Shown: positions 16,544-25,229, counted from the first letter of the stretch. The stretch is DNA of 64,000 bases from Alistipes finegoldii DSM 17242 (GCF_000265365.1 NC_018011.1:496001-560000); one strand, 5' to 3'. The notes: generated from the letters alone by a model not told the origin. Numbers and translations are program-made.

Positions 16544-17887
16544 ATGGCACTTTTAGAGGCTTTCCGCAAATACATCGCCGACAACGATCTGGCAACGCAC
16601 GACGACCGCATTCTGCTGACCGTTTCGGGCGGCGTGGACTCGATGGTCATGCTGTCGCTCTTCACGCGCAGCGGCTACCGGGTCGGCGTGGCGCACTGCA
16701 ATTTCCAGCTGCGGGGCGCGGAGAGCGACGAGGACGAGGTGCTGGTGGAGGAAGAGGCGCGGAAATACGGCGTCGAGTTCTACAACAAACGCTTCGAAAC
16801 GGCGGCCGAAATGGAGCGCACGGGCGAGTCGATGGAGATGGCCGCCCGGCGGCTGCGCTACGCATGGTTCGACGCCCTGAGCCGCGAACACGGCTACACG
16901 GTGGTGGCGATCGCCCACCATGCCGACGACTCGATCGAGACGTTCTTCATCAACCTGCTGCGCGGCACGGGCCTGCGCGGGCTGACGGGCATTTCGACGC
17001 AGGTCGGCAAGGTCGTCAGACCGCTGATGTTCGCTTCGCGCAAGGAGATTCTGGAGTACGCCGTCGCCAACCGCATCCCCTTCCGGGAGGATTCGTCGAA
17101 CCGCTCGACCAAGTACCTGCGCAACAAGATACGGCTGGGCCTGATTCCCCGCATCCGGGAGATCAACCCCAAGTTCACGAGTCTCATGCGCCGCAACATC
17201 GCACGGCTGACCGACGCCCAACTCTTCATCAACCACGGCATCGAACGCATACGCGGCGAAGCGGTGACCACCGAGAACGGACTGGACACGATACACCTCG
17301 ACCGCATCGACCCGGCGTTCCCGCAGGAGTTCGTCATCTACGAACTGCTCAACTCGGCCTACGGATTCAAGGGCGACGTCATCGACTCGCTCTGTCATTC
17401 GCTCAGGCACGGCATGACGGGCCGCCGCTTCTACTCGCGCGAGCGGGTCGCCTACGTGGACCGCGGCACGATCGTCGTGGCCCCGATCGCCCCCGGCGAC
17501 GCATGTATGGTGACCGTCGAGCGGGGCGTGCCGCGCAGTTACTGCGGCAACTCGGCGCTCTACTTCGAATACTGCGACATCGACGCGATCAAGAACTTCG
17601 GCGTGCCGGAGCACATCGCGCAGGTCGATGCCGACCTGCTGAAATTCCCGCTCACGCTGCGCCGCTGGCGCGAGGGCGACTGGTTCATTCCCTTCGGCAT
17701 GGCGGGCCGCAAGAAGGTGAGCGACTTCCTGATCGACGCCAAGGTCTCGATGCCCGAAAAAGAGCGGCAGTTCGTACTGCTGTCGGGCGACGAGATCGTA
17801 TGGCTCGTCGGCCGCCGCATCGACGACCGCTACCGCCTGACGCCCGACACGGAAAACGTGCTGCGCATCACCAAAGAGATTGTATAA
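16544..17887 (+). CDS. tilS: tRNA(Ile)-lysidine synthase
   Basis: A 447-residue N-type ATP pyrophosphatase with the PP-loop S-G-G-V-D-S at residues 28-33. It joins lysine to C34 of the CAU-anticodon tRNA-Ile so that it reads AUA, an essential step. The segment H-H-A-D-D-S-I-E-T near residue 125 and the C-terminal TilS substrate-binding domain (R-R-W-R-E-G-D-W-F-I-P-F-G) confirm the family. It starts four bases after murB. Confidence 0.95.
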   Translation: MALLEAFRKYIADNDLATHDDRILLTVSGGVDSMVMLSLFTRSGYRVGVAHCNFQLRGAESDEDEVLVEEEARKYGVEFYNKRFETAAEMERTGESMEMAARRLRYAWFDALSREHGYTVVAIAHHADDSIETFFINLLRGTGLRGLTGISTQVGKVVRPLMFASRKEILEYAVANRIPFREDSSNRSTKYLRNKIRLGLIPRIREINPKFTSLMRRNIARLTDAQLFINHGIERIRGEAVTTENGLDTIHLDRIDPAFPQEFVIYELLNSAYGFKGDVIDSLCHSLRHGMTGRRFYSRERVAYVDRGTIVVAPIAPGDACMVTVERGVPRSYCGNSALYFEYCDIDAIKNFGVPEHIAQVDADLLKFPLTLRRWREGDWFIPFGMAGRKKVSDFLIDAKVSMPEKERQFVLLSGDEIVWLVGRRIDDRYRLTPDTENVLRITKEIV

Positions 17888-17980
17888 CACGACCGGGAGC
17901 GGCGATTCAGCCCCTTCCGCCGCGGGGATGGCGGAAACGCCCCGCCCCGCATCCGGCTCGGCCGGGCCAATGACTGAGAT

Positions 17981-19051
17981 ATGGCCAAAAGCGCACTGAA
18001 ATTCAAAGATTCCGTCGCCGCATACGAAAAGCTGGCGCAGGAGATCGCCGCACGGCGGTTCGCCCCCGTGTACCTGCTCATGGGCGAGGAGAGCTACTTT
18101 ATCGACGCCATCGCCGAGCGGCTCGCGACGACGGTGCTCGGCGAAGCCGAACGGGCTTTCAACCAGATCACCGTCTACGGCAAGGACTCCGAGGCGGGAC
18201 AGGTCATCAACCTCTGCCGCCAGATGCCGATGATGGGATCGTATCAGGTCGTCATCCTCAAGGAGGCGCAGCAGCTGCGCGGACTGGACAAACTCTCGCT
18301 CTACACGCAGAAACCCTCGCCCACGACGATCCTCGTGATCTGCCACAAGGAGAAGAACGCCGACAAACGCTCGGCATTCTACAAGGGCTGCGCCGCCAAC
18401 GGAGCGGTGCTCGAATCGGTGCGCCCGCGCGACTACGAAATCGCCTCGTGGCTCCAGCAGTTCATCGCAAAAAAGGGACTCGCCATCGACGCCAAGGCGC
18501 TCTCGATGCTCACCGACCACCTCGGAACCGACATTTCGAAAATCTCGAACGAGCTGGGCAAGCTGGTCGTATCGCTGCCCGAAGGGACCAAGCGCATCAC
18601 CGACGCCGACATCGAGGCCAACATCGGCATCTCGAAGGATTTCAACAACTTCGAGCTATGCAAGGCCGTAGTGACCAGAGACATGGCGCGCGCGCTGATG
18701 ATCGCCGAGCACTTCGCCCGCAACCCCAAGGACAACCCGCTGCTGGTCACCGTGCTGGCGCTGTTCGGCCAGTTCAAGGAGCTGTTCGTCGTGAACTACC
18801 TGCGCTGGACGGCGCGCCACAAGGGCATGCCCTTTCCCTCCGACGCCGAACTGATGCGCATCCTCAAGAAAAACAACGTCTACGTACTGGGCGAGATCAA
18901 GCAGAACGCCGCCAACTGGGACAACCGCAGGGTATTCAACATCCTCGGCCTGCTGCGCGAATACGACGCCAAAAGCAAGGGCATGAACGCCGGCGGAGCA
19001 TCGGACGGAGAGCTGCTGCGCGAACTGCTGCTCAAAATCTTCCTACTCTGA
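17981..19051 (+). CDS. holA: DNA polymerase III subunit delta
   Basis: A 356-residue clamp-loader subunit with the AAA+-like fold and no P-loop, as usual for delta. The N-terminal P-V-Y-L-L-M-G-E-E-S-Y-F-I-D and the middle segment D-I-S-K-I-S-N-E-L-G-K-L match the family. It opens the sliding clamp with HolB and DnaX. Its stop codon overlaps the start of the next gene by one base (TGATG). Confidence 0.92.
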   Translation: MAKSALKFKDSVAAYEKLAQEIAARRFAPVYLLMGEESYFIDAIAERLATTVLGEAERAFNQITVYGKDSEAGQVINLCRQMPMMGSYQVVILKEAQQLRGLDKLSLYTQKPSPTTILVICHKEKNADKRSAFYKGCAANGAVLESVRPRDYEIASWLQQFIAKKGLAIDAKALSMLTDHLGTDISKISNELGKLVVSLPEGTKRITDADIEANIGISKDFNNFELCKAVVTRDMARALMIAEHFARNPKDNPLLVTVLALFGQFKELFVVNYLRWTARHKGMPFPSDAELMRILKKNNVYVLGEIKQNAANWDNRRVFNILGLLREYDAKSKGMNAGGASDGELLRELLLKIFLL

Positions 19052-19779
19052 TGCAGGAGGTCTACCTATACCAGACCGTTCACATCCTCGGCGGCAGGTC
19101 TCTCCACCTGACAGCGCATCTGGCCGTGCTCGACCGCTGGTCGCGCGAACTTTTCGGCCGTCCGGCAGGACTCCGCCAGCAGCCCCTCGCCCGGCAGATC
19201 GAAGCGCTCGCGGCGCAGACGGCGCCTGCGGACTGCGACCTCTCGCAGTTCGTGCGGATCGTCGTTCCTGCATCGGGCGATCCCGCCTTCCGGCTCGAAT
19301 CCGCAGGCATATCGCTCTACCGGGGATACGACCTGCGCAGTCTGATGCCCGACGCCGTGACGCTGCAATACGACATGCCGTTTCCCGAAGCTCCGACTTC
19401 GGCGCGCGAAGCCGCCGCCGGACTGGCCCGCCAGCAGGCCCGTCTGCACGGCGCATCGGTCGCCGTGCGCTGCGACGGCGACGGCATCGTCCGCACGGCC
19501 GACAACGCCCCGCTGTTCGCCGTGCGGGGCAAAACGGCGTTCGTCTCCCCGGCGGAAGCCTGCGTCGAACAGGAATTGGGCCTGCGGGCCGTCGAGGCGG
19601 CGGGACTCGAACTGGAAGAGCGCCCGGTAATGCGCGACGAGCTGCCGCGCTTCGACGAACTCTTCTACGTCGATCACCGGGGCGTCACCGCCCTCGCCCA
19701 CTGCGACGGACATCCCTGCATGGCGATTCTCGCGGAACGGGTCGCCCAATCGCTCGGCGGGCTGTTTCCGAAAATGTAG
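19051..19779 (+). CDS. Aminotransferase class IV-like protein, catalytic lysine not evident
   Basis: A 242-residue protein with the outline of fold-type IV PLP enzymes (branched-chain aminotransferase and ADC lyase). The late part reads D-E-L-F-Y-V-D-H-R-G-V-T-A-L, and the middle has a G-x-V-x-x-x-x-x-A-P-L-F strand like the family's N-I-F strand. At the place where the family keeps the PLP-binding lysine, this protein reads P-T-S-A-R-E-A with no lysine, and the usual glutamate before the N-I-F strand is threonine. It may therefore be a non-enzymatic relative. The start is fixed by the one-base overlap with holA. The fold call is moderate; the loss of catalysis is inference. Confidence 0.6.
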   Translation: MQEVYLYQTVHILGGRSLHLTAHLAVLDRWSRELFGRPAGLRQQPLARQIEALAAQTAPADCDLSQFVRIVVPASGDPAFRLESAGISLYRGYDLRSLMPDAVTLQYDMPFPEAPTSAREAAAGLARQQARLHGASVAVRCDGDGIVRTADNAPLFAVRGKTAFVSPAEACVEQELGLRAVEAAGLELEERPVMRDELPRFDELFYVDHRGVTALAHCDGHPCMAILAERVAQSLGGLFPKM

Positions 19780-19830
19780 AAACCGAACGGGCCCGGCCCG
19801 CGCTATCTTCGCCGGAAAACCCGTTTCACC

Positions 19831-20424
19831 ATGAAAAAATACCTGTTTCTTTACGCCGTCGCCGTGACGGCTCTGCTGGTATGCGGCTACGGCCGCTACC
19901 GCCGCGAAAACCGTCGCCTGACCCAGAACCAACACGCCCTTGCGGCCGGCATCGAACGCTACCGCACGCGTCTGGGGCAAGAAGCGGCATCGGTGCAGGC
20001 CCTGCGTCTGCGCTGCGCCGAATTCGAAGAGCTGCGGGCCGCAGACGCTGCCGAAATCCGCCGGCTCGGAATCAAACTCCGCCGTCTGGAAGCTGCGGCC
20101 CGGACAGCCACGGCCACGAAGGTCGAGATACGGACCCCGGTGCGCGATACGGTCGTCGTGCGGCTGAGCGACACGCTCGTCGTCCGCGACACCCTGCGGC
20201 TGTTCCGCTGGCGCGACGCGTGGGTGCGTGTCGAAGGCGCCGTCACCGCCGACTCGGTCCTGTGCCGCGTGGAGAGCGCCGATACCCTGCGGCAGGTCGT
20301 ACACCGCATTCCGCGGCGTTTTCTCTTCATCCGCTGGGGCACGAAAGCCCTGCGGCAGGAGATCGTCCCGTCGAATCCGCACACGCGGATCGTCTATTCG
20401 GAGTACGTAAAAATCGAACGGTAG
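19831..20424 (+). CDS. DUF6549-like membrane-anchored coiled-coil protein
   Basis: A 197-residue protein with one N-terminal membrane helix (about 3-20), a coiled coil rich in R, E and A (about 25-95), then a beta-type tail ending in N-P-H-T-R-I-V-Y-S-E-Y. This layout and ending are familiar from small Bacteroidales phage or conjugative-element proteins labelled DUF6549, which resemble an inner-membrane spanin. Here it sits among housekeeping genes, 51 bases after the aminotransferase-like gene. A weak -7-like box (TATCTTCG, 19804-19811) precedes it. Function unknown. Confidence 0.6.
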   Translation: MKKYLFLYAVAVTALLVCGYGRYRRENRRLTQNQHALAAGIERYRTRLGQEAASVQALRLRCAEFEELRAADAAEIRRLGIKLRRLEAAARTATATKVEIRTPVRDTVVVRLSDTLVVRDTLRLFRWRDAWVRVEGAVTADSVLCRVESADTLRQVVHRIPRRFLFIRWGTKALRQEIVPSNPHTRIVYSEYVKIER

Positions 20425-20468
20425 GACAAAATATCGGGAAAAGATAACTCCCTATTCCCAAATATTAT

Positions 20469-20476
20469 TACCTTTG
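20469..20476 (+). promoter_or_regulatory. -7 box directly before coaD
   Basis: TACCTTTG matches TAnnTTTG. The ATG of coaD starts only seven bases after the box, so transcription would begin at or next to the start codon. No TTTG is seen at the -33 place. Confidence 0.45.
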
Positions 20477-20482
20477 TCCGAT

Positions 20483-20953
20483 ATGGAAAGGACTGCAATC
20501 TTCCCCGGATCGTTCGACCCGTTCACCCGCGGCCATGCCGCGCTGGTAGACGAAGCGCTCAATCTCTTCGACCGCGTGGTCATCGGCATCGGCAACAACA
20601 CCGCGAAAACGGGGCTGCTGACCGTCGCCAACCGCAAGCGGCTGATCGACGACCTCTACGCCGGCAATCCGCGCGTCGAAGCCCATATCTACACGGGGCT
20701 TACGGGCGAGTTTGCCGAGAAGGCCGGCGCCTGCGCCATCATCCGCGGCGTGAGGAACACCACCGACTTCGAGTACGAGCGCACGATGGAGGCGACCAAC
20801 CACCGCATCTACCCCGACATCACGACCGTAATGCTCTTCACCCCCTCGCCCGTGGCCGACATATCCTCGTCGACCGTGCGCGAGGTGCTTTCGTTCGGCC
20901 GTTCGGTGGAGGAGTTCATGCCCAAAGGAATCGACATAAACAAATACTTATAA
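20483..20953 (+). CDS. coaD: Phosphopantetheine adenylyltransferase
   Basis: A 156-residue nucleotidyltransferase that makes dephospho-CoA from 4'-phosphopantetheine and ATP. The phosphate-binding motif G-S-F-D-P-F-T-R-G-H is at the N-terminus and I-S-S-S-T-V-R lies near the C-terminus. I chose the ATG that gives M-E-R-T-A-I-F-P-G-S-F; the in-frame TTG three codons upstream overlaps a promoter-like box. It is followed by lpxD after 11 bases. Confidence 0.95.
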   Translation: MERTAIFPGSFDPFTRGHAALVDEALNLFDRVVIGIGNNTAKTGLLTVANRKRLIDDLYAGNPRVEAHIYTGLTGEFAEKAGACAIIRGVRNTTDFEYERTMEATNHRIYPDITTVMLFTPSPVADISSSTVREVLSFGRSVEEFMPKGIDINKYL

Positions 20954-20964
20954 ACAGAATCGTT

Positions 20965-21999
20965 ATGATGGAATTCACGGCCGAAATGATCGCCGGATTT
21001 TTAGGCGGCGACATCGTCGGCGACAAAGAGACGAAAGTACACACCGTATCTTCGATCGAGGAGGGCAAGGCGGGCTCGCTGACCTACCTCACCAACCCCA
21101 AATACGAAACGTTCCTCTACAGCACGGGCGCATCGATCGTGCTGGTAAACCGTTCGTTCGAACCTTCGCAGCAGGTCTCGGCCACGCTCATCAAGGTGGA
21201 CGACGCCGCCGCCTGCGTGCTCAAACTGCTCGAAATGTACAACGCCGCCAAGCCCCGCCGCAGCGGCATCAGCAAGCTGGCTTCGGTCGCTGAAAAGGCC
21301 GAGGTGGGCGCCGACTGCTACATCGGGGATTTCACGGTGGTCGAAGCGGGCGTGAAAATCGGCAAAAACTGCCAGATCTATCCGCAGGTTTACCTCGGAG
21401 CGGGGGTTACGGTGGGCGAAGGCACGATCCTCTACCCCGGAGTCAAGGTATACGAAGGCTGCCGGATCGGCCGCAACTGCATCCTGCACGCGGGAGCCGT
21501 GGTCGGCGCCGACGGTTTCGGCTTCATGCCCAACGCCGCGGGCGGTTTCGACAAAATTCCGCAGCTGGGCAACGTGGTGATCGAAGACGACGTAGAGATC
21601 GGGGCCAACACCTGCATCGACCGCGCCAAGACCGATTCGACGGTGATCCGCCGGGGCGTCAAGCTCGACAACCTGATTCAGATCGGACACAACGTCCAGA
21701 TCGGCGAAAACACCGTATCGTCGGCCCAGACCGGCATCGCCGGCACCTCGCGGGTGGGGCGCAACTGCTTCCTCGCCGGACAGGTCGGCATCGCCGACCA
21801 CGTGAACGTCGGCGACTTCGTGAAGATCGGTTCGAAGAGCGGACTGGACAAGGACGTGCCCGACGGCGAAGTGCGCTTCGGCTACCCGGCGCTGCCCGGC
21901 ATGCAGTACCACCGTTCGGCGGCGGTCTTCAAGCGGCTGCCCGAACTGGAAAAACTGGTGCACAATCTGGAAAAACAGCTGGCAGAACTCAAAAAATAA
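20965..21999 (+). CDS. lpxD: UDP-3-O-acylglucosamine N-acyltransferase
   Basis: A 344-residue enzyme of lipid A synthesis. The N-terminal uridine-binding domain (1-100) is followed by a left-handed beta-helix of hexapeptide repeats (about 105-310) and a C-terminal helix (E-L-E-K-L-V-H-N-L-E-K-Q-L). The catalytic histidine is expected in the segment L-I-Q-I-G-H-N-V-Q-I-G. The second codon is also ATG, so translation could start three bases later. The gene is close behind coaD. Confidence 0.94.
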   Translation: MMEFTAEMIAGFLGGDIVGDKETKVHTVSSIEEGKAGSLTYLTNPKYETFLYSTGASIVLVNRSFEPSQQVSATLIKVDDAAACVLKLLEMYNAAKPRRSGISKLASVAEKAEVGADCYIGDFTVVEAGVKIGKNCQIYPQVYLGAGVTVGEGTILYPGVKVYEGCRIGRNCILHAGAVVGADGFGFMPNAAGGFDKIPQLGNVVIEDDVEIGANTCIDRAKTDSTVIRRGVKLDNLIQIGHNVQIGENTVSSAQTGIAGTSRVGRNCFLAGQVGIADHVNVGDFVKIGSKSGLDKDVPDGEVRFGYPALPGMQYHRSAAVFKRLPELEKLVHNLEKQLAELKK

Positions 22000-22016
22000 A
22001 CCAATATTCTTGCACA

Positions 22017-23072
22017 ATGAAAAAAGCATTTCTCTTCGCAGCTTCCGCAGCCGTGCTGTGCAGTTGCAGCACGCAGCCCAAATACGTCGTCGAAGGCGAC
22101 ATCGCCGGGCTCGAAGGCACCGTCTACCTGTTCCAGCAGGACAGCCTGATCGACTCGGCCGTCGTGAAATCGGGTAAGTTCCGCTTCAGCGGTCCCGCCG
22201 GAGCGCCCGCGATGCACGACCTGCTCGACTCGCGCGACGGACAGCCGCAGGCGTTCGCCATGCAGCTCATCCTAGAACCGGGTACGATCTCGATCAAGAG
22301 CGACGCCGACGATCCGCAGGTGCGCCACACCACCGGCACCCCGGCCAACGACGCCGCCGAAGCCTACACGGCCGCCAGCCGCGCGCTGATCACCGAGTAC
22401 CGCGACGCTGCGACCACCGACCAGCGGCGCGAAGCGATCGAAGAGGAGTTCGAGCAGCTGACCCGCACCTCGGTAGAGGCCAACCGCGACAACTTCTTCG
22501 GCGTCATGCTGATGCCCAACATGGCCTACGAGCTTTCGGGGCAGGAGATTCTCGACCAGATCGCCAAATTCTCGCCCGAAATGCAGCAGACCAAAGAGCT
22601 GACGGAGCTGAAAGCCACCGCCGAGCAGAAAAAGCGCACCGACGTGGGCCAACCCTACATCAACATCCTGCAGAGCGACGCCGAGGGCCAGATCGTCACC
22701 CTGACTTCGGTGATCGAGAATCCGGCCAACAAATACACGCTCGTGGACTTCTGGGCTTCGTGGTGCGGTCCCTGCATGGGCGAAGTTCCCCACCTGAAAG
22801 AGACCTACGACAAGTTCCACAAGAAGGGCTTCGAAATCTACGGCGTGTCGTTCGACAACAACCGCGACAAGTGGCTCGCCGCCGTCAAGGACAACGGCAT
22901 GAAGTGGATTCAGGTCAGCGACCTGAACGGTTTCGACAATCCCGCAGCGAAGGATTACGCCGTTCAGGGCATTCCCTCGAACTTCCTGATCGACGCTTCG
23001 GGCAACATCGTCGCCAAGAACCTGCGCGGCGAAGACCTCTACAAAAAGGTCGAGGAGCTGCTCGGCAAATAA
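22017..23072 (+). CDS. DUF4369/TlpA-type thioredoxin lipoprotein
   Basis: A 351-residue protein with a lipoprotein signal (cysteine 15 or 17 in V-L-C-S-C), an N-terminal DUF4369 beta-domain (about 20-115), a helical linker and a C-terminal TlpA-like thioredoxin domain with W-C-G-P-C starting at residue 249. These proteins act as periplasmic, membrane-tethered disulfide reductases in Bacteroidetes; the partner is unknown. The segment G-I-P-S-N-F-L-I-D supplies the cis-proline. It has a paralogue on the other side of ruvC. An intrinsic terminator follows. Confidence 0.88.
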   Translation: MKKAFLFAASAAVLCSCSTQPKYVVEGDIAGLEGTVYLFQQDSLIDSAVVKSGKFRFSGPAGAPAMHDLLDSRDGQPQAFAMQLILEPGTISIKSDADDPQVRHTTGTPANDAAEAYTAASRALITEYRDAATTDQRREAIEEEFEQLTRTSVEANRDNFFGVMLMPNMAYELSGQEILDQIAKFSPEMQQTKELTELKATAEQKKRTDVGQPYINILQSDAEGQIVTLTSVIENPANKYTLVDFWASWCGPCMGEVPHLKETYDKFHKKGFEIYGVSFDNNRDKWLAAVKDNGMKWIQVSDLNGFDNPAAKDYAVQGIPSNFLIDASGNIVAKNLRGEDLYKKVEELLGK

Positions 23073-23089
23073 CCACCGCCGTACAACCT

Positions 23090-23129
23090 GCCCCTCCGAA
23101 CTGCGACACGCCGTCCGGAGGGGCTTTTT
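23090..23129 (+). terminator. Intrinsic terminator between the TlpA-type gene and ruvC
   Basis: A 9-bp stem GCCCCTCCG/CGGAGGGGC (23090-23098 with 23116-23124), then five T. It ends only nine bases before the ruvC start, so ruvC needs its own promoter or read-through. Confidence 0.85.
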
Positions 23130-23137
23130 CGAACGAT

Positions 23138-23755
23138 ATGACCCCAACGGAAAAATACCGCATCATGGGCATCGACCCCGGCACCAACTACATGGGTTAC
23201 GGCGTGCTGGAGATCGACGGACGCAGCGTGCGCTCGGTCGTCTTGGGCGACATCGACCTGCACAAGCTTTCGGATCCGTACGTCAAACTGCGCTATATCT
23301 TCGAACGGGTCGGGGCGCTGATCGACCAGTACGCCCCACGCGAAGTGGCGCTCGAATCGCCGTTCTTCGGCGAGAACGTGCAGTCGATGCTCAAACTGGG
23401 ACGGGCACAGGGCGTGGCCATGGCAGCGGCGCTGAGCCGCGGCCTGCCCGTTTCGGAATACGCCCCGATGCGCATCAAGCAGAGCATCACGGGACGCGGA
23501 TCGGCCGCCAAGGAGCAGGTCGCCGCCATTGTCTGCCGCATCCTCTCGCTGGAACAGCCGCCCAAGCGGCTCGACGCCACCGACGGCATGGCCGTGGCGC
23601 TCTGCCACCACTTCACGATCTCCAATCCGCTCAATGCCGCGATGGGCAACGAGCGCGTCAAAGGATTGGGCGGCGGCAAGAAGGCCGTATCGAAAGGCGG
23701 CTCCCAAAGCTGGGAGAAATTCCTCAGGGAGCACCCCGACCGGGAGATCAAGTAA
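23138..23755 (+). CDS. ruvC: Holliday junction endonuclease RuvC
   Basis: A 205-residue RNase H-fold nuclease that cuts Holliday junctions with RuvAB. The first catalytic aspartate is in I-M-G-I-D-P-G-T, the glutamate is in V-A-L-E-S-P-F-F, and the last acidic residues are in R-L-D-A-T-D-G-M-A-V-A. I placed the start at M-T-P-T-E-K-Y-R-I-M-G because the family begins just before the G-I-D-P-G strand. A longer upstream open frame is only the shadow of the preceding gene. The C-terminus carries a lysine- and glycine-rich tail. Confidence 0.94.
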   Translation: MTPTEKYRIMGIDPGTNYMGYGVLEIDGRSVRSVVLGDIDLHKLSDPYVKLRYIFERVGALIDQYAPREVALESPFFGENVQSMLKLGRAQGVAMAAALSRGLPVSEYAPMRIKQSITGRGSAAKEQVAAIVCRILSLEQPPKRLDATDGMAVALCHHFTISNPLNAAMGNERVKGLGGGKKAVSKGGSQSWEKFLREHPDREIK

Positions 23756-23797
23756 CCGCACCGCAAACCCTAATTTTCGACAGCAACCGAACGATAT

Positions 23798-24844
23798 ATG
23801 AAGAAAATCCTTCTCACGGCTTCGACGGCCGCCCTCCTCTGCGGATGCGGCGGTCCGAATTACTCCATCACGGGCAACGCAGGACTCGAACCGGGCGACT
23901 CGGTATTCCTGATCGGCAGCGGCCGTACGGAACTGGCCGCCGGCATCGTATGCGCCGACAGCACGATCCGGCTAAAGGGTCGTGTCGCCGAACCGGAGAT
24001 CGCCCGGCTGGCCGATCAGGAACGCATCCCCGTCGGCACCGCCGTCATCTTCCTCGAACCGGGCGAGATACGTACGGTTCCGACGGACGACAGACGGGTT
24101 TACGCGGTATCCGGCACGCCGCTGAACGACAGAAAACGGGAGTTCGACGAGCGAATGGCCGACTTCGACCGCAAATTCCGAGAACTTCCCCTCGACGCAC
24201 CGGCCGACTCGCTCTATGCGGATTACAACAAGCTGGTTCCGGAGAGCATCGAAGCCAATCTGGACAACCTTTTCGGGGCATACCTCTTCTCCGTCTACGA
24301 ATTCGACGGCAACGACATCGCCGCAGCCAAAACCCGTCTGAAGCAATTTCCGGCCGCCGTGCAGGCCCACCCCATCCTGCAGCGAATCGCCGAAAAAGTC
24401 GCAGCGACCGAAAACACCGAGATCGGCAAACCCTACATGGACCTCACGCTGCCCGATGCCGCAGGCGAACCGGTGGCGCTTTCGGGGATCGTCGGCAAAG
24501 GCCGCTGGGTACTGCTCGACTTCTGGGCGACGTGGTGCGGCCCCTGCTGCCGGGAAATCCCGCACCTGCGCGAGGCATACGCCGCCTGCAAAAGCAAGGG
24601 ATTGGAAATTTACGGCGTCTCGCTCGACAACGACGCCGCCAAATGGAGAACGTTCGTGGCGGACAACGATATGCCATGGATCAATGTGCTGGGCGTGAAC
24701 GCAGACAAGCGAAGCGATGCGGCCGCCATGTACGGCATTTCGTCGATTCCCGCGAATTTCCTGATCTCGCCGGAGGGGATTATCGTCGCCAGAGACCTGC
24801 GCGGCGAAAATATCAAGGCCCGGCTGGAGGAAGCAATGCGTTGA
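23798..24844 (+). CDS. DUF4369/TlpA-type thioredoxin lipoprotein (paralogue)
   Basis: A 348-residue paralogue of the gene at 22017. It has a lipoprotein signal (L-L-C-G-C), an N-terminal DUF4369 domain and a C-terminal thioredoxin domain with W-C-G-P-C starting at residue 246. The two share the same layout and near-identical ends (R-D-L-R-G-E-N here, K-N-L-R-G-E-D there), which points to duplication with ruvC lying between. It is a periplasmic thiol-disulfide protein with unknown client. Confidence 0.87.
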   Translation: MKKILLTASTAALLCGCGGPNYSITGNAGLEPGDSVFLIGSGRTELAAGIVCADSTIRLKGRVAEPEIARLADQERIPVGTAVIFLEPGEIRTVPTDDRRVYAVSGTPLNDRKREFDERMADFDRKFRELPLDAPADSLYADYNKLVPESIEANLDNLFGAYLFSVYEFDGNDIAAAKTRLKQFPAAVQAHPILQRIAEKVAATENTEIGKPYMDLTLPDAAGEPVALSGIVGKGRWVLLDFWATWCGPCCREIPHLREAYAACKSKGLEIYGVSLDNDAAKWRTFVADNDMPWINVLGVNADKRSDAAAMYGISSIPANFLISPEGIIVARDLRGENIKARLEEAMR

Positions 24845-24933
24845 TCGTCAGCGGACAAACCCCTGACAATCGGTCCGATGCGCCGGCATGCGATTTTTCA
24901 GGGCATCTTTTTTCACAAAATTACGCCCAATAA

Positions 24934-24965
24934 TTTGCGAGTTTCGGATTTTCGCCCTATATTTG
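24934..24965 (+). promoter_or_regulatory. Promoter of tRNA-Arg
   Basis: TTTG (24934-24937), 20 bases, TATATTTG (24958-24965). It ends 12 bases before the tRNA 5' end, the right distance for a tRNA promoter in this phylum. Confidence 0.8.
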
Positions 24966-24977
24966 CACTCGCAATTC

Positions 24978-25051
24978 GGCACCGTAGCTTAATTGAATAG
25001 AGCATCTGACTACGGATCAGAAGGTTACAGGTTTGAGTCCTGTCGGTGTCA
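24978..25051 (+). tRNA. tRNA-Arg (anticodon ACG)
   Basis: A 74-base cloverleaf without an encoded CCA. The acceptor is GGCACCG with CGGTGTC, the D-stem GCTT/GAGC, the anticodon stem TCTGA/TCAGA with loop CTACGGA (anticodon ACG), and the T-stem ACAGG/CCTGT with loop TTTGAGT. The 3' 44 bases, from the anticodon arm on, fall in the 45-bp direct repeat that recurs at 44100, so this tRNA is the integration site of the element to its right and was restored by the incoming DNA. Confidence 0.97.
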
Positions 25052-25052
25052 C
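25008..25052. repeat. attL: 45-bp core repeat in tRNA-Arg
   Basis: Identical over 45 bases to 44100-44144, starting GACTACGG and ending GGTGTCAC. It covers the anticodon arm to the 3' end of the tRNA plus one base. Confidence 0.95.
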
Positions 25053-25058
25053 TCTCAA

Positions 25059-25092
25059 AATCAACCACTTACAGCAATGTAGGTGGTTGATT
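25059..25092 (+). terminator. Hairpin downstream of tRNA-Arg, supplied by the element
   Basis: A 14-bp stem (25059-25072 with 25079-25092, one wobble pair) and a 6-base loop, followed by CGTTTTA. It replaces the chromosomal hairpin now displaced to 44148-44174. Confidence 0.7.
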
Positions 25093-25104
25093 CGTTTTAG
25101 TGCG

Positions 25105-25124
25105 GGTACACAATTTACACACAA
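25105..25124. repeat. Candidate integrase arm site, left copy
   Basis: GGTACACAATTTACACACAA, identical over 20 bases and in the same orientation as 43954-43973 near the other end. It lies 52 bases inside attL. A repeat inside both ends of an integrated element is the usual layout of integrase arm-binding sites. Confidence 0.6.
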
Positions 25125-25229
25125 CTTCGCCCATTTTAAAGACGTCGATCCCCAGCAAACATGTTCGGCCGCTGCCCCTAAACCGGCACAAAATTGCGTT
25201 CGTTGATCCGTTCGACTTCACTGAGGGAA

